Of a DNA stretch of 64,000 nucleotides, positions 44,038-52,534 are shown piece by piece; position 1 is the stretch's first letter; every line of letters starts with the position of its first letter. This DNA is from Sulfurovum riftiae. Lineage in GTDB: Bacteria; Campylobacterota; Campylobacteria; Campylobacterales; Sulfurovaceae. Position numbers and translations under genes: made by a program. The stretch spans positions 1-64,000 of the forward strand of contig NZ_LNKT01000002.1 in assembly GCF_001595645.1 (NCBI RefSeq), read 5' to 3'. The notes under the pieces were generated by a model. The model searched no databases and was not told where the DNA came from. It saw only the letters and a program-made list of their open reading frames with translations.

Positions 44038-45744
44038 TTAACCATTCTTAAACATTGAGTCTCTTCTTATCAAGTCTTCCATTCCCAATTCGTCAATAGA
44101 TGTTTTACCCATGACCGCCAGCAGTGAGCGTACTCCCGCAATGAGTTCATTATGGTAGTTCGCTACATGCTTGGCCTTTTCACTGACAAGGTATTTGCTC
44201 CGTTTGGCTTCATCCATCGTCGCAAGGCCCACAGGGCAGTTCTTGCCGCCTGCACCCGAGCATTCACGCGCCCTGATACATCCGGCGGATATCATGAAAC
44301 CCCTGGCGATGTTGATGAAGTCCGCCCCGTGGCAGAGAAGTTCGACCACATCATCGGGTGTAAGCACCTTTTCAGCAGCAATGAGTTTTATCTCCTCTCT
44401 TAGGCCGTATACCTCCAACACCTCTGTAACGATCTTCAATGCTTCCCGTATGGGCAGTCCGATCTTGCTCATCATCTCAAGCGGTGCGGTCGCTGAGCCG
44501 CCATCTCCGCCGTCGATGGTAAGGAAATCGGCTATGCTTCTGCCCTCCTCTTTTCGTTTCTGCAACGCTTTGGCATAGACCTCGAAGGCTTCTCTGTCCG
44601 AGATGACGATCTTGAAACCTACCGGCTTGTCTGAGAGTTCCTGAAGCCTGGAGATGAAATCGAAGAACATCTCCATATTCTGCGCATAGGGAAAACGGTT
44701 TGGGCTTATGAGATCTTCGTGTGCAGGTACGGAACGGTAATAGGCTATGTCATCACTCACTTTGGAGGCCAGCAGTTTTCCGCCTGTCTGTTTGGCACCC
44801 TGGGCCAGTTTTATCTCCGTCATGCGGCAGAAGGCCATTACCTTCTTGTATCGTATCTCGTCAAAGTTGCCCTCTGCATCTCTTACGCCATAAAGTCCGC
44901 TTCCCATCTGAAAAACAATATCGGGAACCCCATCGGGCACATCTTTGGGGAAGTGTTCAAGGGGCACAGACCAGTTTATGCGGAAGTAGGTGAGTTTAAT
45001 ATTATCAAATATAAACGTGCCTCTGTCCTTTTGTCTGACGACCATCTTGCGGTAAACCCTCTGGGCGACCTCCTTGTTGGTAAGCAGTTTCATGAGCCTG
45101 AATACCGACTTGGCGAACCAGGTCCCCTCTCTGAACTCCAGGTATTCCTTGCTGCAGTCCATACAATGCAGTGTAGAGAGGAAGTTGGACGTGAGGCCAC
45201 CCTCGCCAGTGTTGATGGGAAAATGGGCCCTGTAGGCACCTTTGGCAAAGGCACGTGTTCCCTCCGGGGAGATCGCACCGTCACTCATAGCGGAACGTCC
45301 GACGATACTCTGAGCCACAAATGGATACTTGCGTTTTTCTCCGAACACGACAGAGAAGGTCTCTTGCACCTCTTCGATCTCTTTGACGAAGTTGGCATGC
45401 CGAAAGAGTGTCTTCTGATTGCCGTAGGGTTTTGTGGGAGAGAAGGAAAGATAGGGGTTCTTCCCTGCAGCGACCTTGTTGATCCAGAGCAGTTTTTCAA
45501 AAGAGTCGTAGTAGGTCTCGTCACCGAAATACTGACGCATGGGGCCTCTGAGCATATAGAACAGATAGCGCATTCGTCCGATAAGCGGGAAATTGATGAG
45601 CAGCTGGTTCTTTCTCTGTATATACCGGTCATAGATGAATACACCCAGCATGACCAGGAGGATCACCGTGATCATGATCTTGATCAGGATGCTCCAGTCT
45701 GCATTGAACAGGGGAAAATAGTGTGAAAGTGTATCGTTATTCAT
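44038..45744 (-). CDS. Membrane-anchored FMN glutamate-synthase-like protein
   Basis: A 568-residue protein with one N-terminal membrane helix (about 18-38, ILIKIMITVILLVMLGVFIY) and the FMN-binding barrel of the glutamate synthase large subunit: GRSAMSDGAISPEG, TGEGGLTS, KLAQGAKQTGG and TIDGGDGGSATAPLEM. Cysteines CIRARECSGAGGKNCPVG fit the 3Fe-4S site. No glutaminase domain is present, so it is not a normal GOGAT. Related proteins of unknown role occur widely. Overlaps the DoxX gene by 8 bases. Confidence 0.87.
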   Translation of the reverse strand: MNNDTLSHYFPLFNADWSILIKIMITVILLVMLGVFIYDRYIQRKNQLLINFPLIGRMRYLFYMLRGPMRQYFGDETYYDSFEKLLWINKVAAGKNPYLSFSPTKPYGNQKTLFRHANFVKEIEEVQETFSVVFGEKRKYPFVAQSIVGRSAMSDGAISPEGTRAFAKGAYRAHFPINTGEGGLTSNFLSTLHCMDCSKEYLEFREGTWFAKSVFRLMKLLTNKEVAQRVYRKMVVRQKDRGTFIFDNIKLTYFRINWSVPLEHFPKDVPDGVPDIVFQMGSGLYGVRDAEGNFDEIRYKKVMAFCRMTEIKLAQGAKQTGGKLLASKVSDDIAYYRSVPAHEDLISPNRFPYAQNMEMFFDFISRLQELSDKPVGFKIVISDREAFEVYAKALQKRKEEGRSIADFLTIDGGDGGSATAPLEMMSKIGLPIREALKIVTEVLEVYGLREEIKLIAAEKVLTPDDVVELLCHGADFINIARGFMISAGCIRARECSGAGGKNCPVGLATMDEAKRSKYLVSEKAKHVANYHNELIAGVRSLLAVMGKTSIDELGMEDLIRRDSMFKNG

Positions 45745-46177
45745 AAATGCCGTCCTTGAAAAAGAGAGAATCCAGACTGAACCTTCCCGGACCGTAAGAG
45801 ACGAAGACCATTAAAAAGAGCAGATAGTAAAAGGGGATCTCCATACCGTTCTGGGCAAGCGAATAGCCATTCGGTCCATGGACGAAAAGGATCGCACCGA
45901 TCATCACACAGGAGAGGAAGAGGGAGATGTAGCGGGTAAAGAGTCCCAGTGTTAGGAAAACGATCCCCATCGTCTCGATGCCGGTCACCAGGTAAGCCGT
46001 GAGTGTAGGGAGCGGAATGGAGATGCTTGCGAACCATTCTGCCGTACCGCTGATATTCTCGAACTTCATCAGTGCAGGCATGGAGAATCCGTACGCAATG
46101 ACAAGACGTGCCAGCAGCAGAACGATATTCCTCGGGTAGGAAAAAAGCACCCGTATCTCCGCGACAAGATCTTTCAT
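45737..46177 (-). CDS. DoxX-family membrane protein
   Basis: A 146-residue four-helix protein of the DoxX family. Early block ARLVIAYGFSMPALMKFENISGTAEWF and ending LFLMVFVSYGPGRFSLDSLFF are typical. DoxX relatives are linked to quinol or thiol redox at the membrane. It is coupled by overlap to the FMN protein, so the two may form one redox unit. AAGGGG precedes the ATG; TATAAT on the minus strand at 46208-46213 is the likely -10. Confidence 0.85.
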   Translation of the reverse strand: MKDLVAEIRVLFSYPRNIVLLLARLVIAYGFSMPALMKFENISGTAEWFASISIPLPTLTAYLVTGIETMGIVFLTLGLFTRYISLFLSCVMIGAILFVHGPNGYSLAQNGMEIPFYYLLFLMVFVSYGPGRFSLDSLFFKDGIYE

Positions 46178-46207
46178 TTCAAACCCCTTCTGAAATCATA
46201 TGAACCC

Positions 46208-46213
46208 ATTATA
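46208..46213 (-). promoter_or_regulatory. -10 box of the DoxX-FMN operon
   Basis: TATAAT on the minus strand 30 bases before the DoxX ATG. No clear -35. Confidence 0.5.
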
Positions 46214-46327
46214 TGCTCTTTGTGTGCAACCAATATGCAAAGCATAAAACCGGTACAGGATCGCAAGTCCACAGCAATTGCATACTCTGCATATAGAATA
46301 CACACAAACAATGACCAGGATCACTGC

Positions 46328-47215
46328 ATGCTCAAACACTTTATACTTCTTCTTGTTTTCACATTCACAACACTTCCCGCTTCTACCCTCTCCCTGCTAA
46401 TCCTGGGTTCCGGCGGGCCTGAAATGGGAGACCAGCGTGCCTCCTCTGCCTACATCGTCAAGGTGGATGGCAGGAGCCGTGTTCTCATAGACTTTGGCGG
46501 CGGGGCTTCGCTTCGTTTTGAGGAAGCCGGAGTCCATATAGAAGAGCTCGATGTCATACTGCTCACCCACCTGCATATCGACCATACAGCCGACCTGCCC
46601 GCTTTGATGAAAGCCTCCTTCTTTACCCCAAGGTCCCGTGACCTGGAGCTTTTTGGTCCGGAGGGCAACAGGGTCATGCCCGGCACACGTACATTCATCA
46701 AAAGACTTTTTGAGAACAGAGACGGGGCCTGGCAGTATATGGGTGACTACCTTGACGGGCGCGCAGCTTTCAGACTGAGAGCGAAAGATGTCAGAAAGAG
46801 CAGAAAAGTGCATACCATTTACCGAAAAGGCGATCTGAGTATTCAGGCTGTCAGCGTGCACCACGGACCAATACCCGCTATGGCATACCGGGTGAATGTA
46901 GGCAAAAAAAGCATCACCTTTTCGGGAGACATGAACGGAAAATACCATACACTTGAGAGACTGGCCAAGAACACCGATCTGCTCTTGGCACACAATGCGG
47001 TGCCAAAAGGTGCCGGCGGCCCGGCAGCAGACCTTCACATGACACCCTACACCATCGGTCAGATCGCTTCAAAAGCAAATGCAGGTACCCTCATACTCTC
47101 CCATAGAATGCTCAGAACACTCGGAAGAGAATCGGAAACGAAAAAAGAGATACGAAAATCCTACAAAGGCAAAACAGCATTTGCCGATGACAAAAGTCTG
47201 TATAATGTCAGATAG
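46328..47215 (+). CDS. Exported metallo-beta-lactamase-fold hydrolase
   Basis: A 295-residue protein with a signal peptide (MLKHFILLLVFTFTTLPASTLS) and an MBL fold: first strand LLILGSGGPEMGDQRASSAYIV, metal motif HLHIDH (HxHxDH), VHHGPIPAMAYRV and SGDMNG with a late LSHRM histidine. It resembles the RNase Z/arylsulfatase-like branch but is exported, so a small-molecule ester or phosphoester substrate is likelier than RNA. CAGGAT precedes ATG 46328; the longer frame from 46220 would bury the signal. Confidence 0.83.
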   Translation: MLKHFILLLVFTFTTLPASTLSLLILGSGGPEMGDQRASSAYIVKVDGRSRVLIDFGGGASLRFEEAGVHIEELDVILLTHLHIDHTADLPALMKASFFTPRSRDLELFGPEGNRVMPGTRTFIKRLFENRDGAWQYMGDYLDGRAAFRLRAKDVRKSRKVHTIYRKGDLSIQAVSVHHGPIPAMAYRVNVGKKSITFSGDMNGKYHTLERLAKNTDLLLAHNAVPKGAGGPAADLHMTPYTIGQIASKANAGTLILSHRMLRTLGRESETKKEIRKSYKGKTAFADDKSLYNVR

Positions 47216-47236
47216 AAAGAGCCAAAAGGAGAGCGT

Positions 47237-48094
47237 ATGTACCATCCGATGCAGTATAAGCTGATACGGGGGTATTTTACCTGTCTCAATGCCCTCTCTC
47301 CCGACCTTGCCCTCTACTCCGCCTACAGGCTTTTTCACCGTCCCGTGAATCCCAAACGGAGGAACAGGAATGCCAAGCCGCTTCCTCCTGCAGAGAGCTT
47401 CTTTGTTCCCATGGATGATGACAGAGCCATACAGGCATACAGATGGGGTCCCAAGGAAGCACCTGCCGTACTTCTGGTCCACGGCTGGTCCACCAACCCT
47501 GAAAGTATGAGCCATTTTGCCTCCCTGCTCCTTGAGAACGGGTATCGGGTATTTTCCTATGATGCACTGCGTCACGGGAGAAGCAGCCATACCTTCTCCG
47601 ACCTTGCCGACTGGGCGGACTCCGTACGGGCCGTCATGGCTTCCATAGGACCTGTCGAGTGTATTATTGCTCACTCATTTGGGGGTGCTGCGGTCACGGT
47701 CGCTTCCAAGCTGGGACTGGAGACCAAAAAACTGGTACTTGTCTCTCCCATCCATGACATCAGAACTGTGGTCAGGAACTTTGCCGTACACTTTGGCATA
47801 CCTTCGGAGATCGTCGAGAGGCTCAGTGACTATACCTGGCATAAGAATGCCGAACGTTTCAGCAAATACGGCAAAGACTGGAGCGATATCGTCACTTCCG
47901 CTTTCCATGTGCCTACACTCATTTTCCATGATGAAGCGGACAGGGAGATCGGCATCGAACACTCCAGGCATCTTTGCCAAAAATGGCCCTGGGCAGAACT
48001 GCATACGACCAAAGGCCTGGGACACAGGCGTATCCTCGATGACGAAACGGTCGCGAAGGAAATACTGCGTTTTATCAGGAATGATTCTCAATGA
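47237..48094 (+). CDS. Alpha/beta hydrolase
   Basis: A 285-residue alpha/beta hydrolase with no signal peptide. Oxyanion region LLVHGWSTNPESM, nucleophile AHSFGGAA (G-less variant of GxSxG), acid FHDEADREIG and His in KGLGHRRIL. Probably an esterase or lipase-like enzyme of unknown substrate. AAAAGGAGAGCGT precedes the ATG. The last 20 bases overlap the end of the convergent acyltransferase-hydrolase gene, so it may or may not be tied to fatty-acid use. Confidence 0.85.
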   Translation: MYHPMQYKLIRGYFTCLNALSPDLALYSAYRLFHRPVNPKRRNRNAKPLPPAESFFVPMDDDRAIQAYRWGPKEAPAVLLVHGWSTNPESMSHFASLLLENGYRVFSYDALRHGRSSHTFSDLADWADSVRAVMASIGPVECIIAHSFGGAAVTVASKLGLETKKLVLVSPIHDIRTVVRNFAVHFGIPSEIVERLSDYTWHKNAERFSKYGKDWSDIVTSAFHVPTLIFHDEADREIGIEHSRHLCQKWPWAELHTTKGLGHRRILDDETVAKEILRFIRNDSQ

Positions 48095-50192
48095 ATCGGG
48101 CAATGGCTTCGAAGACCTCCAAATGATTCCCATCGGCAAGAATGGCATGGTTCTTTCTGGGAAGCAGGAGCAGTTTTCTATCTTCTGAGCGTACGGTATC
48201 ATAGATCAGCCTGGCACTTTTGCGTTTGACCACAGGGTCCTCATCGCCCTGTATGACCAGTATCGGCATTGTAATATTTTTTAATATGTTAAAGGCTTTA
48301 CGCATGACCTTCTCAAGCTCTGAGACCGCTGAGAGCGGATGTCTCAGGTAATTGATCTCCGGCTGCTCCGTTTTATCATTATCGATCCACTCCATGATAC
48401 CTTTGGCATGAAGATATGCGATCATTTCGTTGAAGAACTGAAGTGTCGGGACCACATAGCTCACACGAAGGTCATGCAGTTTGAGTGCGGAGTTGATGAC
48501 GATCACCCCGTCCACTTCATATCTCGAGGCATAGATAAGAGCAAGAAGGCCTCCGGTCGAGAATCCGCCGATGAACACACGGCTGCAGACCTGTTTCATG
48601 GCGGTCACAGCACGCTCGAAGTCGGTCTCCCAGTCATGCACCGTCACCTCTTTGAGCGCATTGGGGTCCGTGCCGTGTCCACGCAGTCTTGGCACATAGA
48701 CATTGATCCCTTTTTCAAACAGGAATTCTGCCAGCGTTTCTATCTCCCTGGGTGCAGAGAGATAGCCGTGCGAGAACACGATACCTGTCTCGTTCTTACT
48801 GTCGAAGAGGACGATAGGTGCCCCTTTCTCTTCCTTTCCCGGGGAGCAGTCATGATAGTGGCGATACTCCTTCTCATAATACGCCCACTCTCTACGCTGC
48901 AGATGGGAAAAATTGTCCTCTTTGAGCTCCTGTTCGGAATATTTGCTGTTCCCGATCGCCATGGAGACGATCTCTTGTTGCCACTTGATCTCGTTGAGGA
49001 TGACATTGAGCGTATTCTTGACCCTCACTTTATGGAAAGGATACGCTTTTTCGAGCAGACTGCGGTCAAAAAGATACTCTCCGTCACTGTCCAGGTAGAG
49101 TATCTTCTGCTTCGTAGCGATGTTTATGGCGGAGACGAAAGGTGCGTAGTCCTTGTCGATGATCAGCCGGAACATCTCCTCTTCGATCTGGGGATGCAGG
49201 CGGTATCCTTCCATTTTCCGCAGCGATCGTGCATTTTTGTAGATGAGTGTCCTGAGGTAGGAGGGGCAGACCTTTACTGTAGGCATGGTCACCAGACTTA
49301 AAATGAAGATATGGTCAAAATTGATCTTGATCTTCGAGTAGAGCTGCTTCATCATCCGGTTCGTCAGGACTTTTCGCTCACGTTCCAGAAAGCTGTCTAT
49401 CTTCTCCCTGTTGTAGAGCAGGCGTTCCTCTTTCATGAATGCTTCCACATAACTGTCTATCTCTATGGGTGTACCGAAATGGATATCGATCTCGGAATCC
49501 ATCAGCAGGTTGAACTCTATCTCCATCTCTTCGAAGATGCGTGTACTTCGCTGATGGATCAAACTGTCCAGCCAGGTCAGCAACCGGTTCTTTCCCGGAC
49601 GTATAGGATAGTAGGTGATCGATACAGGCACCACCCTTACTTTGAGCGAAGCGTCAAAATCTTCTACATCGATCCCCATGGAGGAGCAGAAACGTCTGCC
49701 TTCCACATGGCCATGCTTCTCTGCCCTGAGCTGAGAGAGTCTGGCCCGAAGTGCCATGACCGCCGCTCCGGTATGGATGGGGCCTTCATGTTCGGGGGAG
49801 TGTGTACAGAATTCGCCTTTGTCAAAGGTAATACGTTTATTCTTGACCATATAGCCTTCGGGATAGATAATCCAGTTGGACTGCCCTTTGAGAAGGTCTT
49901 CCACGATGATACAGTCCCTGGCTTTGTTCTTGTTGGAGATCGTACCGGCCCAACGCATGAATTTCCCCAGCAGGCCCACAAAGACCGTATCGTCTGCCAA
50001 AGACCTTGAAACGATGCCGTATCGGCTGTAGAGGATATAGGGAAGCAGGAATGTCTCGAAACGCGTGAAATGGTTGGATACGAAGAGAATGGAACTTTCA
50101 GGCAGGCCCTCATCCGACACTTTGACATTGGCACCCACAAGCCGGCTTGCAATGCCAACAAGAAGCGAACTGACAGTTAAAGAGAAGCGCAT
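48075..50192 (-). CDS. Fusion: PlsC-like acyltransferase plus alpha/beta hydrolase (lipase-like)
   Basis: A 705-residue protein. The N-terminal third is a glycerolipid acyltransferase domain with NHFTRFE (His then Glu: HX4E, not the usual HX4D) and YPEGYMVK. The C-terminal 250 residues are a serine alpha/beta hydrolase with FSHGYLSAPREIETLAEFL, GGFSTGGLLAL (nucleophile), IQGDEDPVV and KNHAIL, like monoacylglycerol lipases. A charged helical linker joins them. It could release and re-esterify fatty acids. It is the last gene of the fad operon, two bases after fadE. Confidence 0.85.
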   Translation of the reverse strand: MRFSLTVSSLLVGIASRLVGANVKVSDEGLPESSILFVSNHFTRFETFLLPYILYSRYGIVSRSLADDTVFVGLLGKFMRWAGTISNKNKARDCIIVEDLLKGQSNWIIYPEGYMVKNKRITFDKGEFCTHSPEHEGPIHTGAAVMALRARLSQLRAEKHGHVEGRRFCSSMGIDVEDFDASLKVRVVPVSITYYPIRPGKNRLLTWLDSLIHQRSTRIFEEMEIEFNLLMDSEIDIHFGTPIEIDSYVEAFMKEERLLYNREKIDSFLERERKVLTNRMMKQLYSKIKINFDHIFILSLVTMPTVKVCPSYLRTLIYKNARSLRKMEGYRLHPQIEEEMFRLIIDKDYAPFVSAINIATKQKILYLDSDGEYLFDRSLLEKAYPFHKVRVKNTLNVILNEIKWQQEIVSMAIGNSKYSEQELKEDNFSHLQRREWAYYEKEYRHYHDCSPGKEEKGAPIVLFDSKNETGIVFSHGYLSAPREIETLAEFLFEKGINVYVPRLRGHGTDPNALKEVTVHDWETDFERAVTAMKQVCSRVFIGGFSTGGLLALIYASRYEVDGVIVINSALKLHDLRVSYVVPTLQFFNEMIAYLHAKGIMEWIDNDKTEQPEINYLRHPLSAVSELEKVMRKAFNILKNITMPILVIQGDEDPVVKRKSARLIYDTVRSEDRKLLLLPRKNHAILADGNHLEVFEAIARFIENHS

Positions 50193-50194
50193 TG

Positions 50195-52534
50195 CTATAC
50201 CTTTTCCCCTGCTGTGCCGTTTTTACGCATATAGACCTCATGGGTGAACGCATCGACCGTAATGATCTCATGCTGCAGGGCTCTGGCTTCCAGTAGCTGT
50301 ACTTTTTCCGTTTCACTCAATACCTCTCCCCTCTTCTCTTTGGCCAGAAGCGTTTTGACCGCCTGCATTGAATGGGTTGCCTCCAGGAGCTGTCGAAGGC
50401 GCTCCCCCATATAGATGTTCTTGCAGATACGCTCACGTACAGCATCGTTCTCGCTCAGCATCGCAGCGATACTGTGCAGGTCACGGTCCCTGAGGGTCTT
50501 CCCCATAGGATTCAGACGTGTACAAAAAGCCAAAAGACCGAAACTCCATCCGAGAACACCGTCAGAGAGGTTTTTGAAGATACCCTCAAAGGCCGTATCG
50601 ATCTTTCCGAAAGCATCCTCTACCGCCACTTCCAGAAGCACTTCATCACTCTTCAGGCTGCCTTCGGTCTCAAAACGTTTCAGTGCGGCCGTGATGAAAT
50701 ACATCTGTGTCAGAATATCTCCGAATCGGCCTGAGACGGATTCTCTGCGTTTCAGTGAAGCCCCCAGAAGTCCCAGTGCGATATCGGAGAAGAATGCGAA
50801 CTTGGCCGATGCCCAGGCAAGTTTCTGCTCATGGCGTTTGGCCTTCCCCCGGCTTGCAGAAGGATGTGCATATCCTCTTGTCAGACATAGAACGATCGTG
50901 CGTACTTTGTTACGGACGATATGCCCTATATGGGAGAAAAGAAGTGCATCGAAAGCCTTGACATCCCCCTTTTCCAAAGCCTCTATCTGGTCATAAGCAT
51001 AGGGATGACAGCGGATCATCCCCTGCCCGAACATGATGAGTGTACGTGTCATGATGTTCGCACCTTCGACTGTAATGGCCACCGGTGCACCGAAATAGGC
51101 ATGGGCAAGCAGGTTTCGAGGTCCCCTTGAGATGGCGGCACCACCCTGGATATCCATGGCATCCATGATATTTTTCCGGAACATTTCCGTACTCTGATAC
51201 TTCATAATGGCATTGGCCACCGCCGGCCTGGCACCCCTGTCGATAGCTCCCAGTGTAAAGGTTTTGGCTGCATCGAGCATATAGGTACTGGCCCCAAGCC
51301 GCCCCAGTACTTCGGCGATCCCCTCGAACTTTCCGATGTTCAGGCCGAACTGGTAGCGTACCACGGCATAGGTCGAAGCCACATAGGTCGCCAGTTTTGA
51401 ACCGCCCGTGCTCGTAGAAGGCAGGGAAATCCCCCGTCCTACGGTAAGAGACTCCATGAGCATCTGCCACCCTTTGCCCAGTCCACCCTCTCCGCCTATG
51501 ACATCATCGATACCGATGATGACATCTTTCCCGACAAGCGGTGCATTGACGAAAGGGACATTCAGCGGGTCGTGCCGCCTGCTCTGATCGACACCTTCCG
51601 AATGTGCACCGACCAGGGCACAGGTAATACCCAGCTCTCCGGCCTCACCGAGAATACCCTCTGGATCTTTGAGAACAAAGGCAAGCCCGATGACCGTCGC
51701 AATGGAAGAAAGTGTGATATAACGCTTTTTAAAATTCAGCCTGATCTTTGTCTGACCTTCCTCATCTCTAAAAAGCACACCTTCTGACTGTATGGAGCCT
51801 GCATCCGATCCGGCTTCAGGTTCTGTCAGAGCGAAACAGGGAATGTCACGGCCGTCAGCCAGCCTTGGCAGATAATAGTCCTTCTGTCTCTCCAGCCCGT
51901 AATGCAACAGCAGTTCCCCCGGTCCCAATGAATTGGGTACCATGACCGTAATGGCCAATACCTGCGAATGGGAAGCCAGTTTTTCTATGACGCAGGAGTG
52001 GGCATAGGCGGAGAAGCCAAGGCCGCCATACGCTTTGGGAATGATCATCCCCAGGAACCGCTTCTCCTTGAGGTACTTCCATACCTTTTCGGGAAGATCG
52101 CGTGACTCGAACACTTCCCAGTCAGAGGTCATCTCGCACACTTCATTGACTTCATTCTCAAGGAAAGCGGCTTCCTCTTCTGTCAGTTCCGGATAGGCAT
52201 TCCCGAAGATCTTCTTGAAGTCGGGTTTTCCGGAAAAGAGATCTCCTTCCACCCAGACATCCCCGGCCCTCAATGCTGTCTTTTCGGTCTCAGAGATCTT
52301 TGGAAGCAGGCCTTTTTTCTTCAGCATTTCAAAAAGCGGGCGGGTAATGGTCCTGATACGCATTTCCCTGTTCAAAAGCACAGTACCCAGACCGGCAGCT
52401 GCTATCCACCACCAAAGAGAAGCATCATACCCCAACAGGAAAAGCGCCAAGGCTGAGAACCAGGCCCACAGGGGTGCCGAAAAGTACCCCAAAAGCATTG
52501 ATACCACGATCAGTGAGAGTATCAGTTCCATCAT
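50195..52534 (-). CDS. fadE: Acyl-CoA dehydrogenase, FadE type
   Basis: A 779-residue FAD enzyme for the first oxidation of beta-oxidation, of the long FadE type with an extra C-terminal domain (DUF1974-like). Two N-terminal membrane helices, the flavin block FALTEPEAGSDAGSIQSEGV and IQGGAAISRGPRNLLA are seen; E. coli FadE is 814 residues. It would pass electrons to ETF, whose genes are not in the window. ATGA overlap with the fadB-like gene upstream. Confidence 0.93.
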   Translation of the reverse strand: MMELILSLIVVSMLLGYFSAPLWAWFSALALFLLGYDASLWWWIAAAGLGTVLLNREMRIRTITRPLFEMLKKKGLLPKISETEKTALRAGDVWVEGDLFSGKPDFKKIFGNAYPELTEEEAAFLENEVNEVCEMTSDWEVFESRDLPEKVWKYLKEKRFLGMIIPKAYGGLGFSAYAHSCVIEKLASHSQVLAITVMVPNSLGPGELLLHYGLERQKDYYLPRLADGRDIPCFALTEPEAGSDAGSIQSEGVLFRDEEGQTKIRLNFKKRYITLSSIATVIGLAFVLKDPEGILGEAGELGITCALVGAHSEGVDQSRRHDPLNVPFVNAPLVGKDVIIGIDDVIGGEGGLGKGWQMLMESLTVGRGISLPSTSTGGSKLATYVASTYAVVRYQFGLNIGKFEGIAEVLGRLGASTYMLDAAKTFTLGAIDRGARPAVANAIMKYQSTEMFRKNIMDAMDIQGGAAISRGPRNLLAHAYFGAPVAITVEGANIMTRTLIMFGQGMIRCHPYAYDQIEALEKGDVKAFDALLFSHIGHIVRNKVRTIVLCLTRGYAHPSASRGKAKRHEQKLAWASAKFAFFSDIALGLLGASLKRRESVSGRFGDILTQMYFITAALKRFETEGSLKSDEVLLEVAVEDAFGKIDTAFEGIFKNLSDGVLGWSFGLLAFCTRLNPMGKTLRDRDLHSIAAMLSENDAVRERICKNIYMGERLRQLLEATHSMQAVKTLLAKEKRGEVLSETEKVQLLEARALQHEIITVDAFTHEVYMRKNGTAGEKV

